A DNA stretch of 23,522 nt from an uncultured Desulfuromonadales bacterium (GCA_947259685.1 CAMYNC010000111.1:1-23522), one strand, 5' to 3'; positions 1 to 9,445 are shown, numbered from the stretch's first letter. Numbers and translations are program-made. The notes: generated from the letters alone by a model not told the origin.

Positions 1-16
1 TTATCCCGCCGGATAA
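1..16. other. Short perfect hairpin upstream of fabF
   Basis: TTATCC (1-6) and GGATAA (11-16) are exact inverted repeats around a CGCC loop. No T-run follows, so it is a poor intrinsic terminator. In related genomes acpP lies just before fabF, so this may be the end of that spacer, but no acpP coding sequence is recognisable in the first 73 bases. The window edge cuts the context. Confidence 0.3.
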
Positions 17-73
17 AGCCAGTTACGAAATTTAAATAAGTGGAAAATTGTTCGTCGAAGGAAAGAGAATCTT

Positions 74-1306
74 ATGCGTAGAGTTGTGGTCACCGGTATT
101 GGTCTCGTATCCCCCTTAGGGACAGGTGTTGAGAAAAACTGGACCGCCGTTACTTCAGGCCAGTCAGGCCTGGGTCCGATCACCCGTTTCGATGCGTCAG
201 AATTGCCGACCCAGATCGCCGGCGAAGTCAAGGGTTTCAACGCTGAGGACTATATTGAGAAAAAAGAGATCAAGAAGATGGATCTCTTCATTCAATATGG
301 TCTGGCGGCTGCCGAAATGGCACTGAATGATTCCGGCCTGGAGATTACCGCAGACAATGCTGAGCGGGTTGGGGTGCTGGTTGGTTCTGGGCTGGGTGGT
401 TTGCCGACCATCGAAAGATACCATGAAGCCATGCTCGATCGTGGCTATAAGAAGATCTCTCCTTTTTTTATCCCGATGCTGATTATTAACCTGGCGCCAG
501 GACATATCTCAATGCGCTTTGGGGCGAAGGGGCCGAATCTCAGCTCGGTTTCAGCCTGCGCCACCGGAACCCATTCGATCGGTGATGCCTACCATATGAT
601 CGCTCGCGGCGATGCCGACGCGATGTTCGCCGGCGGTACCGAGTCGACCATCACGCCGCTAGGGATTGGTGGCTTCAATGTCATGAAGGCGTTATCGACC
701 CGTAATGACGACCCTCAGGCTGCCAGCCGTCCCTTTGAGAAAAATCGTGATGGTTTTGTCATGGCGGAAGGCGCGGGCATTCTGATCCTGGAAGAGTATG
801 GGGCTGCCAAAGCACGTGGCGCAGATATCTACTGTGAAATTGCTGGTTATGGCATGAGCAGCGATGCTTATCACCTTACCCAGCCAGCTCCGGGCGGTGA
901 GGGAGCAGCGCGCTGTATGAAGATGGCTATGCATGGCGCCGGCCTGAATCCGGAAGAGGTTGATTATATCAATGCTCACGGGACGTCGACCCACTTTAAT
1001 GACCTCTATGAAACGATGGCCATCAAGTCGGTGCTCGGCGCGCATGCAGACAAAGTTATGGTCAGTTCAACCAAAAGTATGACCGGCCATGGGCTGGGCG
1101 CAGCCGGTGGACTTGAAGCCGCCTATTCCGCCCTGGCCCTGAAGCATGGAGTGATTCCACCGACCATTAACTATGTGGAGCCTGATCCTGAGTGCGATCT
1201 CGACTATGTTCCGAATGAAGCCCGTCGGGCCGATATTAAGGTTGCCTTGACGAACTCCTTTGGTTTCGGTGGTACCAATGCCACTCTGGCCCTGCGCAAA
1301 GTCTGA
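74..1306 (+). CDS. fabF: Beta-ketoacyl-ACP synthase II
   Basis: Cytosolic condensing enzyme of type II fatty acid synthesis: it joins malonyl-ACP to a growing acyl-ACP with release of CO2. The 410 residues match the usual FabF length. The catalytic set is visible: the nucleophile Cys162 in [11 protein letters not shown], His302 in NAHGTST, Lys334 in SSTKSMTGH and His339. The glycine-rich C-terminal segment NSFGFGGTN closes the thiolase fold. The ATG at 74 is preceded by GGAAAGAGA, a plausible ribosome-binding site, and the protein starts directly with RRVVVTGIG, as in the family. rpiB follows after only 9 bases, so the two are probably co-transcribed. FabB is the main alternative, but the overall pattern and usual context with acpP favour FabF. 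Confidence 0.97.
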   Translation: MRRVVVTGIGLVSPLGTGVEKNWTAVTSGQSGLGPITRFDASELPTQIAGEVKGFNAEDYIEKKEIKKMDLFIQYGLAAAEMALNDSGLEITADNAERVGVLVGSGLGGLPTIERYHEAMLDRGYKKISPFFIPMLIINLAPGHISMRFGAKGPNLSSVSACATGTHSIGDAYHMIARGDADAMFAGGTESTITPLGIGGFNVMKALSTRNDDPQAASRPFEKNRDGFVMAEGAGILILEEYGAAKARGADIYCEIAGYGMSSDAYHLTQPAPGGEGAARCMKMAMHGAGLNPEEVDYINAHGTSTHFNDLYETMAIKSVLGAHADKVMVSSTKSMTGHGLGAAGGLEAAYSALALKHGVIPPTINYVEPDPECDLDYVPNEARRADIKVALTNSFGFGGTNATLALRKV

Positions 1307-1315
1307 GGTCGTTGA

Positions 1316-1765
1316 ATGTTTGCAGTCGGCAGTGACCATGGCGGTCTTGAGTTAAAGCAGGCGATCTGTGAATTGCTCAACAAACGCCAGCTGACCTGGC
1401 AAGATTATGGGACCGATGGTTCCGCTTCGGTCGATTATCCTGATTTCGGCGCCAAGGTTGCTCAGGCGGTCTCGGAAGCAAGCGCTGAGGCAGGGGTGCT
1501 GATCTGTGGTACCGGAATCGGCATGTCGATCATCGCTAATAAGTACCCTGGGGTGCGCGCTGCCCTGGTCCACGACGAGTTTACCGCGCAGATGGCCCGT
1601 GAGCATAACAATGCCAATATCCTGATTCTGGGGGGACGGATCGTTTCGGTGGAACTGGGGGTCAAGCTGGTTGAGATCTGGCTCGACAGTCAGTTCGAAG
1701 GTGGTCGACACCAGAAGCGTCTCGATAAAATTGGCGCCGCGGAACAGCGGCTGCAGAAACAATAA
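1316..1765 (+). CDS. rpiB: Ribose-5-phosphate isomerase B
   Basis: Interconverts ribose 5-phosphate and ribulose 5-phosphate in the non-oxidative pentose phosphate pathway. The 149-residue product begins with the LacA/RpiB signature SDHGG (Asp7, His8). It carries the active-site Cys64 in the anion-hole loop ICGTGIGMSI and the REHNNAN segment around His97. The late FEGGRHQKR stretch resembles the phosphate-binding arginine/histidine region of RpiB. The gene starts 9 bases after the fabF stop, whose TGAGG overlaps a weak ribosome-binding site. Supply of ribose 5-phosphate fits the downstream nucleotide and riboflavin genes. A LacA-type sugar-phosphate isomerase is a less likely alternative. Confidence 0.95.
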   Translation: MFAVGSDHGGLELKQAICELLNKRQLTWQDYGTDGSASVDYPDFGAKVAQAVSEASAEAGVLICGTGIGMSIIANKYPGVRAALVHDEFTAQMAREHNNANILILGGRIVSVELGVKLVEIWLDSQFEGGRHQKRLDKIGAAEQRLQKQ

Positions 1766-1772
1766 ACAGTAC

Positions 1773-1805
1773 AACGGGGCAGGTGAATCCTGCCCTGTTC
1801 TTTTC
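1773..1805 (+). terminator. Hairpin between rpiB and glyA, probable terminator
   Basis: An 11-bp stem with one G-T pair: left arm 1773-1783, loop TGAAT (1784-1788), right arm 1789-1799. CTTTTCC follows, so the T-tract is short and interrupted. A second 7-bp hairpin (CTTTTCC 1800-1806 with GGAAAAG 1813-1819) uses the T-tract as its left arm. Termination may therefore be partial or regulated. Confidence 0.5.
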
Positions 1806-1840
1806 CACAGGCGGAAAAGTCGCACTCCCGGAGGAAACAG

Positions 1841-3094
1841 ATGCCCCAAAAGAATCTCGCAACATTCGACCCTGAAATTGCCCAAACCCTGGTTCGTGAA
1901 ACCGAGCGTCAGGAGTATAGCCTCGAATTTATCGCTTCGGAAAACTTTGTCAGCGAGGCGGTGCTCGAAGCCCAGGGCTCGGTGCTGACTAATAAGTACG
2001 CCGAAGGTTACCCCGGCAAGCGTTATTACGGCGGTTGTGAAGTGGTCGATGTGGCCGAGCAGCTCGCCATCGATCGGGCCAAGGAACTGTTTGGTGCCGA
2101 GCACGTCAATGTCCAGGCTCACTCCGGCTCGCAGGCGAATATGGCCGTTTACATGGCTGTCTGTAAACCTGGCGACACGGTGCTGGGGATGAATCTGGCC
2201 CACGGTGGCCACCTGACGCACGGTTCGCCGGTGAATTTTTCTGGGAAGCTCTATAATATAGTTCCATACGGGGTCAAGGCCGAAACCGGCATTATCGATT
2301 ACGAAGAGGTCGAACAGCTGGCCCGGGAACATAAACCGAAACTGATCGTTGTTGGTGCCAGTGCCTATCCGCGCGAGATCGATTTTCCCGCCTTCCGCAG
2401 AATCGCCGATGAGGTTGGTGCGGTGGTGATGGTCGATATGGCTCACATTGCCGGTCTGGTTGCTGCCGGGGTGCACTCGAACCCAGTTCCTTATGCCGAG
2501 TTTGTGACCACGACCACCCACAAAACTTTGCGGGGGCCGCGTGGCGGCATGATCCTTTGTACCGAAGAATGGGCCAAGAAGCTCAACAGTAACATTTTCC
2601 CTGGAATTCAGGGTGGCCCGTTGATGCACGTTATCGCAGCCAAAGCGGTCGCTTTTAAAGAAGCGCTTTCGCCAGAGTTTAAGGGTTATGCGCAGCAGGT
2701 GGTAAAAAATGCCCAGATGCTGGCCGCTGAACTGGTTGCCAAGGGCTACAACCTGGTCTCCGGCGGGACCGATAACCATCTGATGTTGCTTGATTTTACC
2801 GGTACCGAAATTACCGGGAAGGTGGCTGAAGAAACTCTTGAAGAGGCCGGCATCACCGTGAATAAAAATGCCGTACCCTTCGACACCCGTTCACCGTTTG
2901 TCACCAGCGGCATCCGCATCGGCACCCCCGCGACCACCACCCGCGGTCTGAAAGAGGCAGAGATGGTCAAAGTCGCCGGCTGGATCGATCGCGCGATGCA
3001 GAACATTGGCAATAATGCTGAATTGGCGAAGATTCGGGCTGAGGTCAAAGAGCTTTGTCTGCAGTTTCCCCTCTACGCTCACCGCCTCAAGTAA
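1841..3094 (+). CDS. glyA: Serine hydroxymethyltransferase
   Basis: PLP enzyme that transfers the serine hydroxymethyl carbon to tetrahydrofolate, giving glycine and 5,10-methylene-THF. The 417-residue length is standard. Family landmarks include [13 protein letters not shown] near residues 29-41, the [15 protein letters not shown] segment at 51-65, and PLP-binding Lys228 in [14 protein letters not shown]. The ATG at 1841 has a strong GGAGG ten bases upstream. The gene sits behind a hairpin, so it may have partly independent expression, and runs into the dCMP deaminase gene after 9 bases. That pairing makes sense: methylene-THF from GlyA and dUMP from the deaminase are the two substrates of thymidylate synthase. 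Confidence 0.98.
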   Translation: MPQKNLATFDPEIAQTLVRETERQEYSLEFIASENFVSEAVLEAQGSVLTNKYAEGYPGKRYYGGCEVVDVAEQLAIDRAKELFGAEHVNVQAHSGSQANMAVYMAVCKPGDTVLGMNLAHGGHLTHGSPVNFSGKLYNIVPYGVKAETGIIDYEEVEQLAREHKPKLIVVGASAYPREIDFPAFRRIADEVGAVVMVDMAHIAGLVAAGVHSNPVPYAEFVTTTTHKTLRGPRGGMILCTEEWAKKLNSNIFPGIQGGPLMHVIAAKAVAFKEALSPEFKGYAQQVVKNAQMLAAELVAKGYNLVSGGTDNHLMLLDFTGTEITGKVAEETLEEAGITVNKNAVPFDTRSPFVTSGIRIGTPATTTRGLKEAEMVKVAGWIDRAMQNIGNNAELAKIRAEVKELCLQFPLYAHRLK

Positions 3095-3103
3095 AGTAAG
3101 CAA

Positions 3104-3562
3104 ATGAAGCGACCAACCTGGGATGAATATTTCATGCAGATTACCACGCTGGTTGCCAGCCGTTCCACTTGCATGCGGCGTCAGGTCGGTGGCTTGCTGG
3201 TCAAAGAGAAGAATATCCTGGCCACCGGTTATAATGGGGTGCCGAGTGGCATCACCCATTGCGATGTTACCGGCTGCCTGCGGGAACAGCTGAAAGTTCC
3301 TTCCGGGGAGCGTCACGAACTCTGCCGCGGCTTGCATGCGGAGCAAAACGCCATCATCCAGGCGGCGCGCCATGGGATTAATATTGACGGGGCCACTCTG
3401 TATTGCACCGATTCGCCATGCATCATCTGCAGTAAGATGCTGATCAATGCCGGGGTTCGGCAGGTGGTTTTCGGCCGCGGTTACCCCGACAAGCTTTCCC
3501 TTGAGATGTTGGAAGAGGCTGGGGTGAGCTACCAGCAGTTTCCTGCCAACGAGGCGCCATGA
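3104..3562 (+). CDS. dCMP deaminase (ComEB-type)
   Basis: Zinc-dependent cytidine/deoxycytidylate deaminase that converts dCMP to dUMP for dTMP synthesis. In the 152 residues the catalytic zinc motif is complete: His78 and Glu80 in LHAEQNAI, then Cys106 and Cys109 in SPCIICSKM. An additional His/Cys-rich insert (THCDVTGC near 51-58 and HELC near 71-74) resembles the second zinc site of dCMP deaminases and argues against a plain cytidine deaminase or tRNA adenosine deaminase. The ATG at 3104 follows the glyA stop by 9 bases. The stop overlaps the nrdR start as ATGA, which implies translational coupling. The name comEB comes from Bacillus; I see no competence role here. Confidence 0.92.
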   Translation: MKRPTWDEYFMQITTLVASRSTCMRRQVGGLLVKEKNILATGYNGVPSGITHCDVTGCLREQLKVPSGERHELCRGLHAEQNAIIQAARHGINIDGATLYCTDSPCIICSKMLINAGVRQVVFGRGYPDKLSLEMLEEAGVSYQQFPANEAP

Positions 3563-4017
3563 ACTGCCCATTTTGCCATCATGACGATACCAAGGTGATC
3601 GACTCGCGACTGGGTAAGGAAGGCAATAATGTCCGCCGGCGGCGCGAATGTCCGGCCTGCGAGCGGCGTTTCACCACCTATGAGCGGGTCGAGGAGATTC
3701 TACCCTGGGTGATTAAGAAAGATGGTCGTCGCGAAGCATTCGATCGCGCCAAGATCATTGCCGGAATGCAGCGGGCCTGCGAAAAACGACCGGTCTCGGT
3801 TGAGCAGATCGAAGAGCTGGTTGATCAGCTTGAGCGCAGCTTTCAGGAACGGGGCGATAAAGAGCTGGCCGCCAGCCTGATCGGCGAAGCGGTGATGGAT
3901 GCGCTGCACCGCGTCGATGAGGTTGCTTATGTCAGGTTTGCCTCGGTTTACCGGCAATTTAAAGATATCAACGAGTTCATGACTGAATTGACCGATCTGC
4001 TGAAGAACTCGCACTGA
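3559..4017 (+). CDS. nrdR: Transcriptional repressor NrdR
   Basis: Nucleotide-sensing repressor of ribonucleotide reductase operons. The 152-residue product has the expected two parts: an N-terminal zinc ribbon with Cys3, Cys6, Cys31 and Cys34 (CPFC and CPAC) followed by RRFTTYER, then an ATP-cone from about residue 48 to 138 that senses ATP/dATP. The start overlaps the dCMP deaminase stop by four bases and has GAGG just upstream inside that gene. Placing a dNTP-pool sensor next to a dNTP-synthesis enzyme is functionally coherent. In many proteobacteria nrdR directly precedes ribD, as here. No NrdR box could be confidently identified in this window. Confidence 0.97.
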   Translation: MNCPFCHHDDTKVIDSRLGKEGNNVRRRRECPACERRFTTYERVEEILPWVIKKDGRREAFDRAKIIAGMQRACEKRPVSVEQIEELVDQLERSFQERGDKELAASLIGEAVMDALHRVDEVAYVRFASVYRQFKDINEFMTELTDLLKNSH

Positions 4018-4041
4018 GCAGGCACGGAATAGATCACCGCC

Positions 4042-4080
4042 AGCCGGGATATCTTAGGTATCCCGGCTGTTGAATTTTCT
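4042..4080 (+). terminator. Hairpin after nrdR
   Basis: A perfect 10-bp stem, AGCCGGGATA (4042-4051) with TATCCCGGCT (4059-4068), around a 7-base loop TCTTAGG. GTTGAATTTTCT follows, a weak T-tract. It lies in the 87-base gap before ribD and is a candidate intrinsic terminator or attenuator separating the nucleotide genes from the riboflavin operon. Confidence 0.6.
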
Positions 4081-4104
4081 GGCCCCAGCAAAATGGAGTT
4101 GCAG

Positions 4105-5220
4105 GTGGCTGATCAGCAGCAACAGTATATGTCTCAAGCTTTGCAGTTAGCCAGGCAGGGGGAGGGGCGCACGGCGCCGAACCCACCGGTCGGGGCTGTC
4201 ATAGTGCGCCAGGGTCAAGTTGTCGGGACTGGTTTTCACCCGCAAGTGGGCGAACCCCATGCCGAAATTTTTGCCCTGCGCCAGGCCGGTGAGCTGGCGC
4301 GTGGCGCCGATATCTATGTGACGCTTGAGCCCTGTTCCCACCAGGGTCGCACCGGTCCCTGCGCCAAGGCGCTGATCGAGGCCGGGGTTGGCCGGGTGCT
4401 GATTGGCGTTGAGGATCCGAATCCACAGGTCTCCGGGCGTGGGATCAAGTTGCTGCAAGCGGCCGGTATTCAGGTCGAGGTTGGGATTCTGACCGAAGAA
4501 TGCCGCGGCCTGATCGCTCCCTTTGCCAGGCATATTCTTTCTGGCATGCCCTATACCATTTATAAAACTGCCATGACATTGGATGGCAAGACGGCTACGG
4601 CAAGTGGTGATTCGCGCTGGATTTCCGGTGCACAGAGCCGTCTGCTGGTCCATCAGTTGCGCGATCGGGTCGAGGCGATTATGGTTGGTGTCGGCACTTT
4701 GCTCAGCGATGATCCGCTGCTGAATACCCGATTGCCGGAGGGCGCCGGTCGCGACCCGCTGCGGGTTGTGGTTGACAGCTGCTTGCAGATTCCGTTGAAA
4801 AGTAAAATCCTTCACCAGCGGTCAGCAGCAAAGACCTTGCTTGCGACTACCGCCGCGGCTGAGAAAACAAAAGTCGCTGAGTTAGAGCAGCTGGGCGCTG
4901 AGGTGCTCGTATTGCCGGAGGTTGCCGGGCGGGTGTCACTGCCGCACCTCTGGAGAGAGCTGGCGCAGCGAGACGTGCAACGGTTATTGCTTGAGGGAGG
5001 CGCGACTCTGGCTGGGGAAGCATTGAAATACCAGCTTATCGATCAGTTGATGTTGTTTGTGGCCCCCAAATTGATCGGTGGTGCGGCCGATTTCGGGATC
5101 TTTGCCGGTTCCGGTTGTCAGCAACTGAAAAACGCGGTACCACTAGAGAAGATGAATTTTCAGCAGGTAGGTGAGGATCTGCTGATTACCGCCGAGGTAG
5201 AGCGATGTTCACAGGATTGA
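4105..5220 (+). CDS. ribD: Bifunctional riboflavin deaminase/reductase RibD
   Basis: Performs the second and third steps of riboflavin synthesis: deamination of the diaminopyrimidine from GTP, then NADPH-dependent reduction of the ribose side chain. From the chosen start there are 371 residues. The deaminase domain (about 1-145) has zinc ligands His52 (PHAE), Cys77 (EPCSHQGRT) and Cys86. The RibD C-terminal reductase domain (about 148-367) starts at PYTIYKTAMTLDGK. I prefer the GTG at 4105, which has GGAG six bases upstream. An in-frame ATG at 4093 would add four residues but has no visible ribosome-binding site. The end overlaps ribE by 16 bases. First gene of the rib operon. No FMN riboswitch fits in the spacer. 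Confidence 0.95.
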   Translation: MADQQQQYMSQALQLARQGEGRTAPNPPVGAVIVRQGQVVGTGFHPQVGEPHAEIFALRQAGELARGADIYVTLEPCSHQGRTGPCAKALIEAGVGRVLIGVEDPNPQVSGRGIKLLQAAGIQVEVGILTEECRGLIAPFARHILSGMPYTIYKTAMTLDGKTATASGDSRWISGAQSRLLVHQLRDRVEAIMVGVGTLLSDDPLLNTRLPEGAGRDPLRVVVDSCLQIPLKSKILHQRSAAKTLLATTAAAEKTKVAELEQLGAEVLVLPEVAGRVSLPHLWRELAQRDVQRLLLEGGATLAGEALKYQLIDQLMLFVAPKLIGGAADFGIFAGSGCQQLKNAVPLEKMNFQQVGEDLLITAEVERCSQD

Positions 5221-5855
5221 TTCAGGCGATGGGGACGGTTCGTCGACTTGATCGGCAGGGTGAGTCTGCGCGACTGCAGATTGCCAGCCGAATGGCCACT
5301 GACGATCTGCAGCTGGGCGAAAGTATTGCCGTGAACGGGGTCTGTTTGACCCTGGTCAGTTGGGATGAGAGTAGCTTTACCGCCGATGTCTCCCCGGAAA
5401 CCCTGCTTTGCTCGACCCTGGGACGCTTGCGGCCGGATATGCAGGTCAATCTTGAGCGGGCCCTGCGGCTTTGTGATCGTCTTGGCGGTCATCTGGTGAG
5501 CGGGCATATCGATTGTGTCGCGCGACTTCGGCGCCGTTACCAGGACCAGAATACCGTCCGTTTTGAATTCAGCTTGCCGGAAGAATCGCTGCGATATCTG
5601 GTTGAAAAGGGCTCGGTGGCGATTGATGGCATCAGCCTGACGGTTAACACGGTTGATGAGGATGGTTTCGGCGTGGCAGTGATCCCCCACTCCCTGGCTA
5701 AAACCACCTTGGAAGGGCGAAAGGAAGGTGACCTGGTGAACATCGAAACCGATCTGCTCGGCAGGTATGTTGAGCGGCTGCTGCAAGGCGATAAGCCGCA
5801 GCAGAAGTCGGCTGGTGTCAGCCTGGAGCTCCTTGCCAAAAACGGTTTTCTGTGA
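5205..5855 (+). CDS. ribE: Riboflavin synthase (alpha subunit)
   Basis: Catalyses the last step of riboflavin formation, dismutation of two 6,7-dimethyl-8-ribityllumazine molecules. The 216 residues consist of two tandem lumazine-binding barrels. The first begins [10 protein letters not shown] and includes the VNGVCLTL segment; the second begins near residue 97 at GHLVSGHID and includes the matching IDGISLTVN. The short C-terminal tail beyond about 195 is normal for the trimer helix. The ATG at 5205 lies inside the end of ribD with GAGG seven bases upstream, so translation of the two is likely coupled. Called ribC or ribE in different species. Confidence 0.96.
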   Translation: MFTGLIQAMGTVRRLDRQGESARLQIASRMATDDLQLGESIAVNGVCLTLVSWDESSFTADVSPETLLCSTLGRLRPDMQVNLERALRLCDRLGGHLVSGHIDCVARLRRRYQDQNTVRFEFSLPEESLRYLVEKGSVAIDGISLTVNTVDEDGFGVAVIPHSLAKTTLEGRKEGDLVNIETDLLGRYVERLLQGDKPQQKSAGVSLELLAKNGFL

Positions 5856-5894
5856 GATATTTCCCGGCTACTGAATAACAGAAGGATTACACGC

Positions 5895-7100
5895 ATGCCG
5901 ATAGCAAAAATTGAAGCTGCTCTTGACGATATTCGCCAGGGGAAGATGGTCATTCTGGTTGATGACGAAGATCGCGAAAACGAAGGTGATCTGGTTATCG
6001 CTGCTGAGCTGGTAACCCCAGAGGTGATCAATTTCATGGCCAAAGAAGGGCGTGGTTTAATCTGCCTTTCCTTGACCGAGGCGCGAGCCGACGAACTCGA
6101 CTTACCGCTAATGGTGAGCGATAACAGCTCCTCCTTCGGAACTGCATTTACCGTTTCGATCGAAGCACGGCGTGGCGTGACCACTGGAATCAGCGCCGCA
6201 GACCGCTCCCACACCATTCAGGTGGCGGTTGCCGATGAAAGCAGCGCGCGCGATCTGGCCCGCCCGGGACATGTTTTTCCGCTGCGGGCGAAAAAGGGTG
6301 GCGTCATGGTGCGCGCCGGGCAGACCGAAGGTTCGGTTGACCTGGCCCGGCTGGCGGGACTGAAGCCGGCCGGCGTCATCTGCGAGATTATGAATGAAGA
6401 CGGCACCATGGCACGGATGCCGTCGCTACAGAAGTTTGCCAAACTGCACCAACTTAAAATCGTTACCATTGCCGACCTGGTTGCCTACCGGATGCGCAAA
6501 GAGCTGCTGGTTCGCCGGGCCGCTGAAACCGTTCTGCCGACTCCATTCGGCGGCGATTTTCAAGCAATCGTTTACGAAAATGAGGTCGACGAGGCCCATC
6601 ACCTGGCGCTGGTCAAGGGGGATTTGAACGCCGACACGCCGACCCTGGTGCGGGTTCATTCCGAATGCCTGACCGGTGACGTTTTCGGTTCGCAGCGCTG
6701 CGATTGTGGTGATCAGCTGCATGCCGCCATGGAGCAGATCTCCAAGGAAGGTAGTGGGGTCATCCTCTACATGCGTCAGGAAGGGCGTGGAATCGGCTTG
6801 ATCAATAAGCTAAAGGCCTACGCGCTGCAGGATGATGGTCACGATACCGTCGAAGCCAATGAGGTCCTCGGCTTTAACGCCGACTTACGCGATTACGGCA
6901 TCGGTGCCCAGATGTTGGCCGAGCTCGGCATCAACAAATTGCGGCTGATGACCAATAATCCGAAAAAGATTGTCGGCCTTGAAGGCTACGGACTGGAAAT
7001 CGTCGAGCGGGTGCCGATCGAAGTGCCGGCGCATGGCAGTAATATCAAATATCTGAAAACCAAGCGTGAGAAGATGGGGCACCTGCTGGAAAACCTTTAG
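5895..7100 (+). CDS. ribBA: 3,4-dihydroxy-2-butanone-4-phosphate synthase / GTP cyclohydrolase II
   Basis: A fusion supplying both entry precursors of riboflavin: the four-carbon unit from ribulose 5-phosphate and the diaminopyrimidine from GTP. The N-terminal half (about 1-203) shows the RibB metal-binding run [16 protein letters not shown] (residues 23-38) and [10 protein letters not shown] with His126. The C-terminal half (about 210-400) shows the GTP cyclohydrolase II zinc ligands Cys258, Cys269 and Cys271 ([16 protein letters not shown]) and the [15 protein letters not shown] loop. Both halves look catalytically intact; in some proteobacteria the RibA half is degenerate. The ATG at 5895 follows an AGAAGGA site. 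There is a 39-base gap after ribE without a clear terminator. Confidence 0.96.
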   Translation: MPIAKIEAALDDIRQGKMVILVDDEDRENEGDLVIAAELVTPEVINFMAKEGRGLICLSLTEARADELDLPLMVSDNSSSFGTAFTVSIEARRGVTTGISAADRSHTIQVAVADESSARDLARPGHVFPLRAKKGGVMVRAGQTEGSVDLARLAGLKPAGVICEIMNEDGTMARMPSLQKFAKLHQLKIVTIADLVAYRMRKELLVRRAAETVLPTPFGGDFQAIVYENEVDEAHHLALVKGDLNADTPTLVRVHSECLTGDVFGSQRCDCGDQLHAAMEQISKEGSGVILYMRQEGRGIGLINKLKAYALQDDGHDTVEANEVLGFNADLRDYGIGAQMLAELGINKLRLMTNNPKKIVGLEGYGLEIVERVPIEVPAHGSNIKYLKTKREKMGHLLENL

Positions 7101-7128
7101 CTATAGAACATCCCCTCAGGAGAAAAGT

Positions 7129-7593
7129 ATGCCGGAATTTATTGAAGGAAATCTCGACGCCAAAGGCTTTCGTTACGGCTTGATCGTCAGCCGTTTCAAC
7201 AGCTTTATCTGTGAGCGCCTGCTGGAAGGTGCCATTGATACCTTGGTGCGGCACGGTGCGGATGACCAGCAATTGACCGTGGTACGCGTGCCGGGGGCAT
7301 ATGAGATTCCGCTGATGGCGAAGAAAATGGCCGAATCCAATAAGTATGATGCGCTGATCTGTTTAGGGGCTGTTATTCGCGGCGGGACCCCACATTTTGA
7401 ATATGTCAGCGCCGAGGTCTCCAAGGGCGTGGCTTCGGTCTCGCTTGACAGTGGCTTGCCGGTCTCTTTTGGCGTGCTGACGACCGATTCGGTCGAGCAG
7501 GCGATTGAACGTGCCGGAACCAAAGCTGGCAACAAGGGTGCCGAGGCAGCAATGAGTGCCATCGAAATGGTTAACCTGATGGGGGCGATCTGA
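7129..7593 (+). CDS. ribH: 6,7-dimethyl-8-ribityllumazine synthase
   Basis: Condenses the ribityl-aminouracil with dihydroxybutanone phosphate to give lumazine, the substrate of RibE. The 154 residues match the family. Key segments are SRFNSFI (20-26), VPGAYEIP (54-61), [14 protein letters not shown] with the acid/base His89, FGVLTTD, and the C-terminal phosphate-binding [10 protein letters not shown]. The true start is the ATG at 7129 with AGGAG six bases upstream. The frame is open further upstream, to 7066, but that would overlap the end of ribBA, add non-family residues and lack a ribosome-binding site. nusB starts 5 bases after the stop. Confidence 0.97.
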   Translation: MPEFIEGNLDAKGFRYGLIVSRFNSFICERLLEGAIDTLVRHGADDQQLTVVRVPGAYEIPLMAKKMAESNKYDALICLGAVIRGGTPHFEYVSAEVSKGVASVSLDSGLPVSFGVLTTDSVEQAIERAGTKAGNKGAEAAMSAIEMVNLMGAI

Positions 7594-7597
7594 TCCG

Positions 7598-8071
7598 ATG
7601 GCGAGTAACAACCGACGGGTTGGGCGCGAATGTGCCCTGAAAATTCTTTTTGCCCTGAAACTGGATAGTCAAGCCGACCTTAACCGCCTGCTGAGCTCTT
7701 TCTGGGCAAACTTTCGGTTTGCTGATGATGCCTTGGGTGAGCCACTGGAAACCGCCGCTGAGCCCTTGCCGACTGCCGCGAAAGTTTTTGCTGAAACCCT
7801 GATTCGGGGGGTTGTCGAGTATCGAGCGGTGCTTGATCAGGAAATCCGAGATGTGGCAAAGAACTGGTCGCTGGAGCGGATGACGACCGTTGATCTGTCA
7901 ATCCTGCGCGTTGCTGCCTATGAGTTGCTCTATCAACCGGAGATCCCGGTGCGGGTAACACTCAACGAAGCGATTGAGATTGCCAAGCGCTACGGAACCA
8001 AAGAATCTCCAGCGTTTATCAATGGATTGTTGGATAAGGTTGCTCTGAAAGCGAACAAAACTGCAGAATAA
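7598..8071 (+). CDS. nusB: Transcription antitermination factor NusB
   Basis: All-helical RNA-binding factor that, with NusE (S10), binds boxA in rRNA leaders and supports antitermination. The 157 residues start with the family pattern RRVGRECALKILFAL. The diagnostic second half reads WSLERMTTVDLSILRVAAYELLY and then the conserved NEAIEIAKRYGTKESPAFINGLLD. It is slightly longer than the E. coli protein (139) because of an insert near residues 28-65. It follows ribH by 4 bases; ribH-nusB is a very widely conserved neighbour pair. No strong ribosome-binding site is visible, which fits translational coupling to ribH. Confidence 0.96.
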   Translation: MASNNRRVGRECALKILFALKLDSQADLNRLLSSFWANFRFADDALGEPLETAAEPLPTAAKVFAETLIRGVVEYRAVLDQEIRDVAKNWSLERMTTVDLSILRVAAYELLYQPEIPVRVTLNEAIEIAKRYGTKESPAFINGLLDKVALKANKTAE

Positions 8072-8091
8072 CGCATCGCGTTTTCGTTTTT
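8070..8091 (+). terminator. Weak hairpin at the nusB stop
   Basis: AACGC (8070-8074), loop ATC, GCGTT (8078-8082), then TTCGTTTTT. The stem is only 5 bp and overlaps the nusB stop codon, but the T-rich tail makes a weak terminator before hom possible. Confidence 0.3.
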
Positions 8092-8115
8092 ACACAGAAT
8101 AATAAAGAGGCTCAA

Positions 8116-9426
8116 ATGGAATCGATCAAAGTTGGCTTGCTCGGCTTCGGCACCATCGGCACTGGAGTCGTGCGGGTTTTTCAAAAGAACGCCGAATTGA
8201 TGGCCAAACGGCTTGGGAAACCGCTGGAACTGGTTAAGATTGCTGATCTAGACATTACCACCGACCGGGGTGTCAGTCTTGAAGCTGGGGTGCTGACAAC
8301 CGATGTCGAAGATGTGCTCAGTAACCCGGAAGTCGATGTGGTGATTGAACTGATCGGTGGCTATGAGCCGGCCAAAGCTTTTATTCTCAAAGCAATTGCC
8401 AACGGTAAACATATTGTTACTGCCAATAAGGCTCTGATGGCGGTTCATGGTCAGGAAATTATTGCTGCAGCCAACGAAAATGGTGTTGAGGTGATGTTTG
8501 AAGCTGCAGTCGGTGGCGGCATTCCGATCATCTCTGCCATTAAGGAGAATCTCTGCGCCAATAGCTTCAGAACGGTGCTGGGAATTTTAAATGGCACCTG
8601 CAATTATATTCTGACCAAGATGACCGACCAAGGTAGCGACTTCGCTCCAGTTCTCAAAGAAGCCCAGGAACTTGGCTATGCTGAGACTGATCCGACCTTC
8701 GATATCGAAGGAGTTGATACAGCGCACAAGATTGCCCTGCTGGCTGCTCTTTGCTTCGGCACTAAGGTTGATTTCGATCAGGTTTATACTGAAGGTGTGA
8801 ATAATATCGCAGCCATTGATATCCAGTTTGCTACCCAGATGGGCTACAAGATCAAGCTTCTGGCTATCGGCAAGAGTGATGGCGAACAGATCGAAGTCCG
8901 CGTTCATCCGACCATGATTCCCAAAAGCTATCAGCTTTCGGAGGTCGATGGCGTATTCAACGCTGTGCGGCTGTCGGGTGATTTCCTCGGCCCGGCGATG
9001 CTTTACGGTAGCGGTGCTGGCATGGATGCTACCGCCAGTGCAGTGATGGGGGACGTGATGGCCATCGCTAGTGACAAGTCAGTCGGTGCCATAGGCCGGA
9101 CCCCCTGCATGGCTTACCGCGCCGATCAGGTTGAAAATTTGCCGATCAAGCAGATGAGCGATATCCGGAGTCATTATTATCTGCGCTTTACCACCGTTGA
9201 TAAGCCGGGGGTGCTGGCACAGATCTCCAGTATCCTCGGTAAGTACGATATCAGTATTCAGTCGATGATCCAGCCAGAGCGGCATGAAGCTGATGCGGTG
9301 CCGATCGTGCTCATGACCCATGACGCCAAAGAATCGAACATTAATCAGGCGCTGGCGGAAATCGATCAACTTGAAATCGTCCAGCAACCGACCCGTCTGA
9401 TCCGGGTGGAAAACGCCCTCGATTAA
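8116..9426 (+). CDS. hom: Homoserine dehydrogenase
   Basis: NAD(P)-dependent reduction of aspartate semialdehyde to homoserine, the branch towards threonine, methionine and isoleucine. Of 436 residues the first ~130 form a Rossmann domain starting GLLGFGTIGTGVV, with ANKALMA near 103-109. The catalytic domain follows, with GILNGTCNYILTKM and the conserved EAQELGYAETDPTFD. The C-terminal ACT domain, from about residue 354 (YYLRFTTVDKPGVLAQI), implies allosteric feedback, probably by threonine. It is a stand-alone enzyme with no aspartokinase fused. The ATG at 8116 follows AAAGAGG. It ends at a strong bidirectional terminator, so it closes the rightward unit. Confidence 0.97.
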   Translation: MESIKVGLLGFGTIGTGVVRVFQKNAELMAKRLGKPLELVKIADLDITTDRGVSLEAGVLTTDVEDVLSNPEVDVVIELIGGYEPAKAFILKAIANGKHIVTANKALMAVHGQEIIAAANENGVEVMFEAAVGGGIPIISAIKENLCANSFRTVLGILNGTCNYILTKMTDQGSDFAPVLKEAQELGYAETDPTFDIEGVDTAHKIALLAALCFGTKVDFDQVYTEGVNNIAAIDIQFATQMGYKIKLLAIGKSDGEQIEVRVHPTMIPKSYQLSEVDGVFNAVRLSGDFLGPAMLYGSGAGMDATASAVMGDVMAIASDKSVGAIGRTPCMAYRADQVENLPIKQMSDIRSHYYLRFTTVDKPGVLAQISSILGKYDISIQSMIQPERHEADAVPIVLMTHDAKESNINQALAEIDQLEIVQQPTRLIRVENALD

Positions 9427-9445
9427 TTTTTACGAATATCATTGA

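Noticed and set aside
1352..2779. Open frame of 475 codons on the minus strand
   Set aside because: It runs antisense across both rpiB and glyA, which are unambiguous. Its translation has no recognisable domain, and long antisense frames are expected opposite GC-rich codon-biased genes.
5856..5894. FMN riboswitch before ribBA
   Set aside because: The gap is 39 bases, far too short for an RFN element, and none of its conserved segments is present.
7066..7128. N-terminal extension of ribH
   Set aside because: It overlaps the end of ribBA, has no ribosome-binding site and does not look like the lumazine synthase family; the ATG at 7129 has AGGAG at proper spacing.
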